Positions 30,910 to 41,678 of a DNA stretch of 64,000 nt are shown in pieces. Location: positions 186,001 to 250,000 of the forward strand of contig JAGYIJ010000001.1 in the NCBI GenBank assembly GCA_018402685.1, given 5' to 3'. The translations under genes and the position numbers were made by a program. The notes beneath the pieces were generated by a model. It saw only the letters and a program-made list of their open reading frames with translations, searched no databases and had not been told where the DNA came from. Each line of letters starts with the position of its first letter. Positions within the stretch are counted from its first letter, which is position 1. This DNA is from Aquiluna sp. (GTDB lineage: Bacteria > Actinomycetota > Actinomycetes > Actinomycetales > Microbacteriaceae).

Positions 30910-32187
30910 CTAACTGATTTTGCCAAGGATGAGCTTACGCTCCGCGGGCATGGCCTCTGAAATCGAGATGCCGCTCTCAGCTATTTCGATTGCTCGTTCA
31001 AACTTCTCTGGGGTGTCTGTGTAGAGGGTCATTAGAGCATCGCCCGCGGCAACCTCATCGCCGACCTGGTGGTGCAGTTCGATGCCGGCACCAAACTGCA
31101 CGGCATCTTCTTTGCGCTCCCTGCCAGCACCCAATCTCCATGACGAGACACCAAGTGCGAGCGCATCGAGTTGGAAAACAAAACCTGAGGAACTAGCGCG
31201 GATGGTGTGCCACTCTTTGGCCTTTGCCATTGGCGCATCCAGATCACCGCCCTGTGCGGTGATCATCTTGCGCCAGATATCCATTGCCTTGCCGTTGTTT
31301 AGGTTCTCTGTGGGGTCAACGCCCGTGATGCCAACATGCATGAGCATCTCCTTGGCAAGCTCAACCGTGAGTTCGACAACGTCCTTAGGACCCCCGCCGG
31401 TCAACACCTCGACAGACTCTTCAACCTCGAGGGCATTGCCGATCTTGAAACCTAGCGGGGTGGACATATCCGTTAGCAGTGCGCTGGTCTTCACTCCAGC
31501 ATCCTGACCAAGCTGAACCAAAACCTTTGCCAGCTCGGTTGCCCTATCCAGCGTCTTCATAAAAGCGCCCGAGCCAACCTTGACATCCAGCACCAGTGCC
31601 GAGGTTCCCTCGGCAATCTTCTTGCTCATGATTGATGATGCGATCAGGGGAATGGCTTCGACGGTGCCGGTGACATCCCTGAGCGAGTAGAGCTTTCTAT
31701 CAGCCGGAGCCAGCCCAGCACCGGCAGCGCATATCACAGCACCAATCTCGGCTAGCTGTGAGTAGAGCTCGGTGTTTGACAGTGACGCCTGCCAACCCGG
31801 GATTGCCTCTAACTTGTCAAGCGTTCCTCCGGTGTGACCAAGGCCTCTACCAGACAGTTGCGGAACCGCTACCCCATAGGAGGCGACAAGCGGTGCCAGT
31901 GGCAAAGTGATCTTGTCGCCAACACCACCGGTGGAGTGTTTATCGGCGGTCTTGGCACTCAGCCCTGAAAAGTCCAACCGCTCGCCAGAAGCAATCATGG
32001 CCATGGTGAGGTCCCTGATCTCCTCGCGCTCCATGCCATTGAGCAGAATCGCCATGGCCATCGCCGACATCTGCTCATCGGCAACCGCGCCCTTGGTATA
32101 GGCATCGACCAGCCAGTTGATCTCATCGGTTGTTAGCGCCTGGTGCTCGCGCTTTTTGATGATTAGTTCAACGGCGCTGAATTTCAA
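30910..32187 (-). CDS. deoA: Thymidine/pyrimidine-nucleoside phosphorylase
   Basis: Cleaves thymidine and deoxyuridine (or uridine) with phosphate. In 425 residues it has the phosphate motif KHSTGGVGDKITL, the family signature SGRGLGHTGGTLDKLE, SIMSKKIAEG and DVKVGSGAFMKT, and the C-terminal PYNP domain (GVSSWRLGAGRERKEDAVQFGAG). The start is TTG 32187, overlapping the cdd stop as TTGA with GGAG five bases upstream. Intact. Confidence 0.95.
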   Translation of the reverse strand: MKFSAVELIIKKREHQALTTDEINWLVDAYTKGAVADEQMSAMAMAILLNGMEREEIRDLTMAMIASGERLDFSGLSAKTADKHSTGGVGDKITLPLAPLVASYGVAVPQLSGRGLGHTGGTLDKLEAIPGWQASLSNTELYSQLAEIGAVICAAGAGLAPADRKLYSLRDVTGTVEAIPLIASSIMSKKIAEGTSALVLDVKVGSGAFMKTLDRATELAKVLVQLGQDAGVKTSALLTDMSTPLGFKIGNALEVEESVEVLTGGGPKDVVELTVELAKEMLMHVGITGVDPTENLNNGKAMDIWRKMITAQGGDLDAPMAKAKEWHTIRASSSGFVFQLDALALGVSSWRLGAGRERKEDAVQFGAGIELHHQVGDEVAAGDALMTLYTDTPEKFERAIEIAESGISISEAMPAERKLILGKIS

Positions 32188-32579
32188 TTTCGCTCCAGTA
32201 GGTCATCGGGTCCAAACGCATCCGGCAGCACCTCGTCGATAGTCTTGATTCCGGAGACGGTGCTTAGCAGCATGCCCGGTGCTCGGTGCTCATAGAGCAA
32301 CTGGCGGCAGCGGCCGCAGGGCATCAGCTCGTTGCCGTGCTTGTCAACACAGGCAAAGGCAACCAGCTTGCCGCCACCGGTTCTGAAAAGCTCACTGACC
32401 AGCGAGCACTCAGCGCAAAGCCCAAGACCGTAGGAAGCGTTTTCAACATTTGCTCCCGTTATTACATCACCGCGATCTGTGAGAGCTGCCACCCCAACCG
32501 GAAACTTGGAATAGGGAGCGTAGGAGTTCTCGAGTGCTTTGATAGCGGCGGTTTTCAGTTCTGCCCAGTTGATATCCAT
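32184..32579 (-). CDS. cdd: Cytidine deaminase
   Basis: Zinc enzyme deaminating (deoxy)cytidine to (deoxy)uridine, which DeoA then phosphorolyses. The 131-residue, tetrameric-type protein has GANVENASYGLGLCAEC (zinc Cys and catalytic Glu) and MPCGRCRQLLYE (two zinc Cys). It lies three bases after the upstream permease gene and overlaps deoA, so it is translated within the transport operon. Confidence 0.95.
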   Translation of the reverse strand: MDINWAELKTAAIKALENSYAPYSKFPVGVAALTDRGDVITGANVENASYGLGLCAECSLVSELFRTGGGKLVAFACVDKHGNELMPCGRCRQLLYEHRAPGMLLSTVSGIKTIDEVLPDAFGPDDLLERN

Positions 32580-32582
32580 TTA

Positions 32583-33830
32583 CTAACCCTTCACATATGG
32601 TTGCGCGAGCGCCTTCGGCGCTCTCGAGCGACCAACGAAGCCCACCACCGCAATGATTGTCACAACGTAGGGCACCATCGTGATGAAATCCGATGGAATA
32701 CCAGGAGAAACCTGGTTGGCCCAGACTCTCAAGATGATTGAGAAACCAAACAAGAGGGCGGCAAGAGAAGCGGTGATTGGGTGCCAGCGGCCAAGAATCA
32801 TTACCGCCAATGCGATAAACCCGATGCCACCGGTCATCTCGCGACCAAAAGCACCAGCGTTGCCGATCGTTAGCGCAGCACCACCAAGACCGGCCATCGC
32901 ACCGCCCAGGGTCACCCACCAAAAACGAGTCCTGCCAACATTAATACCAACGGTGTCGGCAGCCAGTGGGTGCTCACCAACGGCTCTGGCCCGAAGCCCA
33001 AGCTTGGTTTTAAACATCACGAACCACAAAAGCGGAACCGCGATCAGAGCAAAATAAACGGTCAGGCGATTTTCAAACAGCACCGGGCCAAGGATTGGAA
33101 TATCACTCAGCACCGGGATTCTGATGACGTCCAAGGTGCCAGGGAAGTTTAGGTTTTCTCCATCCTCCTTGAGCCATTGCTGGAACAAGAAGTTTGTGAC
33201 ACCAATTGCCAACACGTTCAATACAACCCCAACGATGATTTGTTGCGCTAGGTACTTGATGGCGAAGGTTGCCAAAATCATTGAGAAGATCGCCGCTGTA
33301 CTCATGGCAAAGATGATGCCCAGGGTGTAGCTCTTGGTGATTGTTGAAACCACTGCTGCCATGAAGGCACCGGTCAACAGCTGACCCTCGATGGCGATGT
33401 TCGTAACACCGACTCGCTCGCTCATCACGCCGGCCATCGAGCCAAAGATGATTGGAACAGCTAGGACCAGGGCGGTTCCCGCGATAAATGCCACTGGGAC
33501 TGAATTGCCGGTAGCGAGCCAACCCAATAGCGAAATCACACCTATTAGTCCAAAGATGGCGGACACCCAAACCGGAGTCCTCTTGTTTTGAACCGCCTGG
33601 ATGGTTGAAAAGACAGCAATCAACAGCATCAAAGCGCCCGAGACAATGCCAAGCAAGACCGCATTGATGATGATCGGGTCAAGCTGAATGACGTCCTGTC
33701 TTCTGGAGAGCTGGAAGGCGACGTCGCCCTCTTTGCCCAAGAACCCAAAGAACAAAATCACGACAAAGCCAAGTGAGGCCATGACAATGGGTGCCTTGAA
33801 GCCAACCTTCTCTTCAACTAGCGGATTCAC
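32583..33830 (-). CDS. ABC nucleoside importer permease (second permease)
   Basis: A 415-residue permease of the BMP-type (NupQ/YufQ-like) branched-chain permease family. About ten membrane helices are visible, starting at APIVMASLGFVVILFFGFLG. The family loop GEHPLAADTVGINVGRTRFWWVTLGGAMAGLGGA is the cytoplasmic EAA-like contact with the ATPase. GTG 33830 overlaps the first permease stop as GTGA. It forms a heterodimeric channel with the product of the upstream gene. Confidence 0.9.
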   Translation of the reverse strand: MNPLVEEKVGFKAPIVMASLGFVVILFFGFLGKEGDVAFQLSRRQDVIQLDPIIINAVLLGIVSGALMLLIAVFSTIQAVQNKRTPVWVSAIFGLIGVISLLGWLATGNSVPVAFIAGTALVLAVPIIFGSMAGVMSERVGVTNIAIEGQLLTGAFMAAVVSTITKSYTLGIIFAMSTAAIFSMILATFAIKYLAQQIIVGVVLNVLAIGVTNFLFQQWLKEDGENLNFPGTLDVIRIPVLSDIPILGPVLFENRLTVYFALIAVPLLWFVMFKTKLGLRARAVGEHPLAADTVGINVGRTRFWWVTLGGAMAGLGGAALTIGNAGAFGREMTGGIGFIALAVMILGRWHPITASLAALLFGFSIILRVWANQVSPGIPSDFITMVPYVVTIIAVVGFVGRSRAPKALAQPYVKG

Positions 33831-35050
33831 TTGGCACCTCCCTTGCGAAAGAAGCGATCTCGAATTGCGGCAAGGGCGTTAGTGGTTTGCGGCTTTGGAA
33901 GCCGGAAAAGTGCCCTGATCAAAGGTGGGGCAGCAATGAAGAGCACGATCGCAGCCTGCACGATTCCCAGCACCTCGGGAGAAATGCCAATCACCTGCAT
34001 CGAGGGTCCGCCGGCCTTGAACGCTCCGAAGAGCAGTCCAGCCAGCAAGATGCCAGGGGCGGAGGAGCCGCCAAGCAGCGCCACCGTGATCGCATCAAAA
34101 CCGATGTTGGCATGTGAGGACGGGATCACTCCAATCGAGGTTCCAAGCGCCTGGTTGCCCGCAGCGACTCCGACAAACGCAGCGGAGAGTGCCATGGCAA
34201 TGACGTAGGTGCGCTTGACGTTTACGCCGGCTGATTCCGCCGCATCTGGGTTGTGACCAACCATGCGAAGTCGATATCCGATGGTGGAGCGCTCCATTAG
34301 CCACCAGTAGACAACCACCGCGACCAGCGCGAAGATCAAGCCGAAGTGAACCGAGAATTCATCGCCAAAAATCTTCGGCAACAGTGCGGTCTCGGCTGCC
34401 GGATCCGCCTTTGGATTTCCTGTTGCGCGCTCTTCCTGCAACAGGTTTGGATCGCGCATCAAGAAGGTAAAGATCGATATCGCCACGTAGTTGAACATGA
34501 TGGTCAAGATAACCTCGTGAGCCCCGGTTCGGGCCTTTAGGTAACCGACCAATGCACCCAAGAAGGTCGCCCCCAAAATGCCCGCAATCACCGCTACCAG
34601 CATGTGGATCACAAATGGCAATTCCAACCGGGTTGCAACCCAGGTTGCAAAGATCATTCCAAAAATCAACTGCCCGGTACCACCGATGTTGAAAAGCCCT
34701 ACTCGGAAGGTGAGGCCAATTCCAAGACCCGCAGCTATCAGCGGGGCTCCGAGCCTGAGAGTCTCAGTGATGGGCCTGATGGCCTTTTCAAAGCTATCGG
34801 CATCAGCATTAAATATGGCGCCGCGGAAAAGTGCTCCATAGCCATTTGCCACCACATTCCATGCCGCTGCAAAAGCATCCGCTGGTCGAGAGAAGAAGTA
34901 GCCAAGCGCTTCGATGAACTCCTTGTTGGAGACAATCATGAACAGCGCACCGACCAAAAAGCCCAGAATGATTGCCAGCAGCGTCCTAGTCAAACCACCG
35001 GAGAGTATCTCCTTGAAAGCCTGGGAGAAACGATCGTCTTTCTCACTCAT
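33827..35050 (-). CDS. ABC nucleoside importer permease (first permease)
   Basis: A 407-residue permease of the NupP/YufP-like type with about ten helices (TLLAIILGFLVGALFMIV and onwards). The ATPase-contact loop is GHNPDAAESAGVNVKRTYVIAMALSAAFVGVA. ATG 35050 overlaps the ATPase gene stop as ATGA, showing strict coupling of the transporter genes. Confidence 0.9.
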   Translation of the reverse strand: MSEKDDRFSQAFKEILSGGLTRTLLAIILGFLVGALFMIVSNKEFIEALGYFFSRPADAFAAAWNVVANGYGALFRGAIFNADADSFEKAIRPITETLRLGAPLIAAGLGIGLTFRVGLFNIGGTGQLIFGMIFATWVATRLELPFVIHMLVAVIAGILGATFLGALVGYLKARTGAHEVILTIMFNYVAISIFTFLMRDPNLLQEERATGNPKADPAAETALLPKIFGDEFSVHFGLIFALVAVVVYWWLMERSTIGYRLRMVGHNPDAAESAGVNVKRTYVIAMALSAAFVGVAAGNQALGTSIGVIPSSHANIGFDAITVALLGGSSAPGILLAGLLFGAFKAGGPSMQVIGISPEVLGIVQAAIVLFIAAPPLIRALFRLPKPQTTNALAAIRDRFFRKGGAK

Positions 35051-36552
35051 GCGCTAACTCCAGCCATCATTTTTCCAAGGGTCTCACGCGGGGTTTCGGG
35101 ACCAACAATTCCAACTATTTTTCCGCGATACATCACCGCGATTCGATCCGCTAGCGCTAAGACCTCGTCGAGCTCGGTAGAAATCAAGATCACGGCCTTT
35201 CCTCGATCTCGCTCCGAGACAATCTGCTCGTGGATGAATTCAATCGAACCCACATCCACTCCCCTGGTTGGTTGCGAGGCAATCAACACCTCAACATCTC
35301 TGGCTAACTCCCTAGCAACCACGACTTTCTGCTGGTTTCCACCAGAAAGCTTTCCGGCTGGGGTGTCAATCGAAGGTGTCCGGACATCAAAACGATCAAC
35401 CAGATCTGTCGCAATCTCTTTGCGCAGCGGGAAGTTGATATTTAGGCCCTTGGTGAAGCGCGAGGTAAAGGACTGATTCAGCATGAAGTTCTCAGAAATG
35501 GTGAACTCGGGAACCAGTCCGTCCTTCTTGCGGTCCTCGGGAATGAAGGCAACACCCGCTTCTAAAACCTTACGCACCGAGGCGGAGGTGACGTCTTTGC
35601 CCTTCACGGCGATTGAGCCAGCGCCCTTGATGACGCTCCTGACCCCCACCAGCGCTTCCGCCAGCTCGGTCTGACCATTACCTTGAACCCCGGCGATCGC
35701 CAAGATCTCGCCGCCAAAAACATCAAACGAGACATCATCTACCGCTCGGTGGAGGCGATCATCGAGCACCGAGATGTTCTTCACCTCAACAAGTGCCGGG
35801 CCGAGCTCGGATAGTTCTTTTTGGACGGTGAGTTCAACCTCGCGGCCGACCATCATCGAGGCCAGCTCGTTGGTGGAAGCATCCGGAGATGCGGTGCCGA
35901 CAACCTTGCCCAGGCGGATAACGGTTATTTTGTCGGCAACCGCCTTCACCTCACGAAGCTTGTGAGTGATAAAGACAATTGAGGTTCCGCTCTTGGCCAG
36001 CTGTCTCATGATCTCCATCAGCTCGTCGGTCTCCTGCGGAGTCAAAACCGCTGTTGGCTCATCGAGCACCAGAACTCGAGCCTCACGAGAGAGGGCTTTG
36101 ATGATCTCCACCCGCTGTTGAATTCCAACGGGAAGATCTTCGATCAGGGCATCGGGGTCGACATTGAACCCAAAGCGCTCGGAGATTTCCAACACCTTAT
36201 TTCTGGCCGCAGCCATGTCCATCGAACCAAGTAGGCCGGTCGGCTCATTGCCAAGCGCTACGTTCTCGGCGACGGTGAAGACGGGAATCAGCATGAAGTG
36301 CTGGTGGACCATTCCAATGCCGGCCGCCATGGCATCGCCCGGTCCGTCAAAATCTTGAGGCTTGTCATCAAGCAGAATCTGGCCCTCATCAGCGGTGTAG
36401 AGGCCGTAGAGCACGTTCATCAATGTGGACTTACCCGCGCCATTTTCACCCAGCAGTGCGTGGATTTCGCCAGCCTCAACGGTGAGGTTTATCGAGTCAT
36501 TAGCAACAAGTGTGCCAAAGCGTTTCGTGATTCCGCGAAGCTCTAATTTCAA
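35047..36552 (-). CDS. ABC nucleoside importer ATPase (two fused nucleotide-binding domains)
   Basis: About 501 residues with two ATPase domains, as in RbsA and NupO. The first has Walker A GENGAGKST, signature-like LPVGIQQRVEI and Walker B VLVLDEPTAVLTP. The second has a degenerate P-loop GVQGNGQTELAEAL, signature LSGGNQQKVVVAREL and VLIASQPTRGVD with a non-canonical Walker B, the normal asymmetry of this family. The frame is open to GTG 36561, but that codon lies inside the AAGGAG ribosome site; TTG 36552, eight bases after it, is chosen. A hairpin separates it from the binding-protein gene upstream. Confidence 0.9.
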   Translation of the reverse strand: MKLELRGITKRFGTLVANDSINLTVEAGEIHALLGENGAGKSTLMNVLYGLYTADEGQILLDDKPQDFDGPGDAMAAGIGMVHQHFMLIPVFTVAENVALGNEPTGLLGSMDMAAARNKVLEISERFGFNVDPDALIEDLPVGIQQRVEIIKALSREARVLVLDEPTAVLTPQETDELMEIMRQLAKSGTSIVFITHKLREVKAVADKITVIRLGKVVGTASPDASTNELASMMVGREVELTVQKELSELGPALVEVKNISVLDDRLHRAVDDVSFDVFGGEILAIAGVQGNGQTELAEALVGVRSVIKGAGSIAVKGKDVTSASVRKVLEAGVAFIPEDRKKDGLVPEFTISENFMLNQSFTSRFTKGLNINFPLRKEIATDLVDRFDVRTPSIDTPAGKLSGGNQQKVVVARELARDVEVLIASQPTRGVDVGSIEFIHEQIVSERDRGKAVILISTELDEVLALADRIAVMYRGKIVGIVGPETPRETLGKMMAGVSA

Positions 36553-36589
36553 TGTGAGCACTCCTTCGTGCAGGAACCTATTCTGCCAA

Positions 36590-36623
36590 AGAAAGGGGCC
36601 GCAGAATTACATCTGCGACCCCC
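36590..36623 (-). terminator. Hairpin between BMP lipoprotein and ATPase genes
   Basis: GGGG-C-CGCAGA (36595-36605) pairs with TCTGCG-A-CCCC (36612-36622) around a six-base loop. Read on the minus strand it is followed by TTTCTTT, like a leaky intrinsic terminator that would give more binding protein than ATPase. On the plus strand a strong T run (36627-36634) follows it. Confidence 0.65.
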
Positions 36624-36640
36624 CCTCTTTTTTTAGCTAA

Positions 36641-37739
36641 TTAGCTAAGTGGATTGATTTCTCCAGCAATGATTCCGGCCTCCAACTCGGCAAGGCGGGC
36701 CTTGACCTCATCAGAGATTTCAGAATCGAAGTCGTAGAACGGGCTTAGGCCAGTTCCACCGTTTGCCAGGGTGCCAACATAAGCGTCACCTGAGAACTCT
36801 CCGCCTGCGGAGAGCTCAGCAACTACGTCGTAGACGGCGTTGCCCATTCTCTTCTCAGCGGAGGTCAGGGTCAGGCTTGCGTACTCTGGCGAAGTAAGCG
36901 CGATGTCCTTGTCTACACCAATCATGACACCGTCAACGCCGGCCTCCTTGATGGCCTCTGATACGGCACCGAACTGGTCACCACCAACGGGGAACAGAAC
37001 GTCTGCACCCTCGTTAATCAAAGTGGCGGCAATCGCCTTTGACTCGCCCGAGTTGGCATTGAAGTTTCCGGTGAACGAACCAGCCTGGTTTGGGGCATCC
37101 CAACCAACAACGGTGACATCGGTGCCACTATCGGCAGCGTAAGCCATTGCGCCGTAGTAGAAGCCGTCCATGAAGTCAGTAACCGCAGGGATCTGAACTC
37201 CACCGTAGGTACCAATGACCTTGTTGGTTGAGTAAGCAGCTGCTAGGTAACCAGCTAGGTAGCTGGACTCGTTCATCGCGTAGGTAACCGGCTTTAGGTT
37301 CGGGTTACCCTCGCTCCAGCCGTCGATGGTAACGAAGTTCAACATCTGGGTTGGCAGCAGCAGCAACGTTTGCGTCAGCCACCAAGTTGAAGCCAACTGC
37401 GAAGGTGATGTCACATGCCTGGTCCACGGTTGCCTGCAGGTTTGCACCGAACTCATCGGCGGATGCGGACTCTAGAAGACCAATCTGAACACCTAGTTCA
37501 GCTTCTGATCTCTCAAGTCCGTCCTTGACGGACTCGTTGAATGATTTGTCATCGAAGCTAGCCTCGTCAGAAACTGCACACGCTAGGAAGTCCACGGTTG
37601 GAGCTGCGGCCTCCTCGGTGGCGGTTGCTGTGCTGGTAGCTGTTGGTTCTGCCTCTTCTGGGGCTGCTGCGCAGCCAGACAGAACAAGTGCCGATGCGCC
37701 CAATAGGGCGAAGGCGGCGGATACGTTCTTGAACTTCAA
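36641..37739 (-). CDS. BMP-family nucleoside-binding lipoprotein (frameshifted in this sequence)
   Basis: Substrate-binding lipoprotein of the nucleoside importer, about 365 residues. The signal peptide KFKNVSAAFALLGASALVLSGC has lipobox LSGC, and a Thr/Ala/Glu linker follows. The PBP1-type body includes ASFDDKSFNESVKDGL (nucleoside-binding DKSFN), ITFAVGFNLVAD, DGWSEGNPNLKPVTYAMNESSYLAGYLAA, and DVLFPVGGDQFGAVSEAIKEAG. One extra base at about 37337-37342 breaks the frame; removing it joins NPDV to FVTIDG. TTG 37739 has AGGAGG four bases upstream and is the most likely start, rather than the upstream Met at 37802. First gene of the operon. Confidence 0.87.
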
Positions 37740-37803
37740 GGTTCCTCCTGAATAAATGGTTGGCGGGGTAAGCGCCCTAATTGGGAGAACTCTATCTCTC
37801 AAA

Positions 37804-37821
37804 CCTGCCGTAAACGGTAGG
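37804..37821. promoter_or_regulatory. Palindrome upstream of the nucleoside operon
   Basis: CCTGCCGT (37804-37811) and ACGGTAGG (37814-37821) are 8-base arms with one mismatch around two bases. Just upstream on the minus strand the word TGCAGTTTT occurs twice with a 17-base period (37822-37850). This is a good candidate operator for a nucleoside-responsive repressor; no regulator gene is in the window. Confidence 0.4.
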
Positions 37822-37858
37822 AAAACTGCAGGATTTACAAAACTGCAACTAACTGGGT

Positions 37859-38968
37859 CTATAAAAGCTCCGAGTGACCGGTTTGTTTCAGCGCATCGAC
37901 CAAAGATTTCACCTTTTGAGCGTGCTCCTTGGTGGTGATTAAAAGAGCATCTGGGGTGTCAACCACAATCACATCTTCTAGGCCAATCAGGGCAACCAAG
38001 CGATTGGTATCAGAGACCAAGATTCCCGAGGACGAATCGGACAGCACCTTTGCAGAGCCCAAAACAGCGAGGTTGCCCTTGCGCCCCTGGGACTGCAACT
38101 CGGCGATAGAGGCAAAGTCTCCGACATCGTGCCACTCGAATTCACCGGGCACGACTGCGACCAAACCCTGCTTCGCGGCAGGCTCCGCAAGGGCATAGTC
38201 AATCGCAATCTTTTTTAGCCCCGGCCAAATTGTTGCCATCGCGCTCACCTGGTCCTTGGTGCCCCAGGCTTTGGCAAGCTCAGAGATCTGAGCGTGCAGC
38301 TCGGGCTCATTGGCTTTCAGCACATCGAGCAAGAGCTTTGCTGGAGCGATAAACATGCCGGCGTTCCAGAGGTAGTCGCCGGATTCAACGTATTTTCTGG
38401 CAACTGAGATGGAGGGCTTTTCCTTGAACTTCTCGACTCGATAGGCGGTTGCGGTTTTGAGCTTCTTGCCCTTTTGGATATATCCAAAGGCCGCAGATGC
38501 CTCGGTTGGCTTCACCCCGATTGTCACGATGTTGCCCTGGCTGGCAACCTCGATGGCCTCCAGCACGCTGGCTTCAAAGGCCGCCTGGTCCAAAATCACG
38601 TGGTCAGCGGCGAAGGAACCAATAATCACCTCTGGATTTCTCTCAAAGAGCACCGCGGCCGCAAGCGCGATGGCTGCGGTTGAGTCTTTCGGCGAGGGCT
38701 CCAGAATCAAGTTCTCGCTTTTGAGATCAGGAAGCTGTTCTGCGACCGCACCAGCATGCACATTGCCGGTGATTACCATGGTGCGACCCTTGGCAATTGG
38801 CTCGAGTCGATCGAAGGTGTCCTGAAGCAGAGTTTGACCATTACCGGTCAGATCGTGCAGAAACTTTGGCGTGCTTGCCCTGGACAGTGGCCAGAGTCTC
38901 GAACCCACTCCACCGGCGGGGATAATCGCAAAGAACTGATCGAGCAACTGACTATTGAATTCACTCAC
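37859..38968 (-). CDS. manC: Mannose-1-phosphate guanylyltransferase
   Basis: Makes GDP-mannose from mannose-1-P and GTP. The 369-residue nucleotidyltransferase has the N-terminal pyrophosphorylase signature IIPAGGVGSRLWPLSR, FLHDLTGNGQTLLQDT, ADHVILD metal-binding motif, EKFKEKPS with the catalytic Lys, and NAGMFIAPA. No C-terminal isomerase domain is present, so it is the single-function form. It has a GTG start at 38968 and works with the manB gene product from 3.4-4.7 kb. It stands alone, divergent from sdhC. Confidence 0.93.
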   Translation of the reverse strand: MSEFNSQLLDQFFAIIPAGGVGSRLWPLSRASTPKFLHDLTGNGQTLLQDTFDRLEPIAKGRTMVITGNVHAGAVAEQLPDLKSENLILEPSPKDSTAAIALAAAVLFERNPEVIIGSFAADHVILDQAAFEASVLEAIEVASQGNIVTIGVKPTEASAAFGYIQKGKKLKTATAYRVEKFKEKPSISVARKYVESGDYLWNAGMFIAPAKLLLDVLKANEPELHAQISELAKAWGTKDQVSAMATIWPGLKKIAIDYALAEPAAKQGLVAVVPGEFEWHDVGDFASIAELQSQGRKGNLAVLGSAKVLSDSSSGILVSDTNRLVALIGLEDVIVVDTPDALLITTKEHAQKVKSLVDALKQTGHSELL

Positions 38969-39022
38969 GCATTCACCCTAGATGTTTAGCCTCTAATAGG
39001 AAAGTGAGGCCGCTGGCTGGGT

Positions 39023-39053
39023 TAGACTTTTAGCACACATCTATCCATGGAGG
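39023..39053 (+). promoter_or_regulatory. sdhC: -10 and ribosome site of the sdh operon
   Basis: TAGACT (39023-39028) is a likely -10, giving a short leader. GGAGG (39049-39053) lies five bases before TTG 39059. The upstream ATG at 39047 overlaps this ribosome site and is therefore unlikely to be the start. Confidence 0.5.
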
Positions 39054-39058
39054 CTCGC

Positions 39059-39433
39059 TTGGTAACTATGCCGGCAGGGACTTTGTACCGCGGAAAAGTG
39101 GGCATGTGGTCCTGGGTTTTACACCGCATTTCCGGAGTTGGAATCTTTTTCTTCCTGCTCGTCCACATTTTGGACACCGCCCTGGTTCGAGTGAGCCCCG
39201 AGGCTTACAACGCCGTGATTGCCGTCTACAAGACCCCCATCATCGGTATTGCTGAGCTTGGCCTAGTCGGCGCCATCCTGTTCCACGGCCTCAATGGCCT
39301 CAGGGTGATTGCAGTTGACTTCTGGGCCCAAGGCACCAAGTACCAGGCAGCAATGTTCTGGGCAATCATCGTCATAACGATCGTTTTGGTAGCCGCCTTC
39401 ACGCCAGTCCACCTCGCAAGAGTGTTCGGATAA
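39059..39433 (+). CDS. sdhC: Succinate dehydrogenase cytochrome b556 subunit
   Basis: Membrane anchor of complex II. It has 124 residues, three helices, and the actinobacterial motif AGTLYRGKVGMWSWVLHRISGVGIFFFLLVHILDTALVR split across helix I; HRISG and LVHILD give the quinone and haem residues. LFHGLNGLRVI carries the second conserved His. Start TTG 39059 was chosen from the ribosome site; ATG 39068 is the alternative. First gene of sdhCDAB. Confidence 0.93.
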   Translation: MVTMPAGTLYRGKVGMWSWVLHRISGVGIFFFLLVHILDTALVRVSPEAYNAVIAVYKTPIIGIAELGLVGAILFHGLNGLRVIAVDFWAQGTKYQAAMFWAIIVITIVLVAAFTPVHLARVFG

Positions 39434-39441
39434 GGGGGGTC

Positions 39442-39888
39442 ATGAGCGTTGTAATCGAAACTCCAAACAGCCCAAGGACTCGCAACCAGGCCAACTGGGA
39501 AAAGTACGGCTGGTTGTTCATGCGCATCAGCGGACCGCTGCTGATCGTTTTAGTTTTCACCCACCTGGTTGTGAACCTGGTGCTCGGTGAGGGCATCAAG
39601 GCAATTGACTTCGCATTCGTAGCCGGCAAGTGGGCTGACCCGTTCTGGCAGTACTGGGACATGGCAATGCTCTGGCTAGCCATGATTCACGGCACCAACG
39701 GCATGCGCACCATCGTGAATGACTACACCGAGAGGGTGAAGGTGCGCACCGCACTAAACACTTCGCTTTGGGCAGTCTGCGCACTTTTGATTCTGCTTGG
39801 CACCCTGGTCATCTTCACCTTCGACCCATGCCCAGCTGGAGCAGCTGCGGATCTACTCCCATCTTTCTGTCCCGCACTAACTAGTTAG
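39442..39888 (+). CDS. sdhD: Succinate dehydrogenase hydrophobic membrane anchor
   Basis: A 148-residue protein with three helices (LFMRISGPLLIVLVFTHLVVNLVL, YWDMAMLWLAMIHGTNGMRTI, LWAVCALLILLGTLVIFTF). The conserved His in FTHLVVN and IHGTNGMR are haem/quinone ligands in this family. ATG 39442 has AAGGGGGG four bases upstream and lies nine bases after sdhC. Confidence 0.92.
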   Translation: MSVVIETPNSPRTRNQANWEKYGWLFMRISGPLLIVLVFTHLVVNLVLGEGIKAIDFAFVAGKWADPFWQYWDMAMLWLAMIHGTNGMRTIVNDYTERVKVRTALNTSLWAVCALLILLGTLVIFTFDPCPAGAAADLLPSFCPALTS

Positions 39889-39898
39889 AGGTTTGCAA

Positions 39899-41677
<1,779 letters not shown>

Positions 41678-41678
<1 letters not shown>

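Noticed and set aside
34604-35476. A 290-codon plus-strand frame across the permease/ATPase junction
   Set aside because: It covers the overlap of two clearly real importer genes on the minus strand; its translation has no domain and odd composition.
37740-37802. N-terminal extension of the BMP lipoprotein to 37802
   Set aside because: It would place about 20 non-hydrophobic residues before the lipoprotein signal peptide. AGGAGG at 37744-37749 fits a TTG start at 37739.
39047-39061. ATG 39047 as the start of sdhC
   Set aside because: The GGAGG ribosome site lies inside the first codons after this ATG. TTG 39059 has the right spacing.
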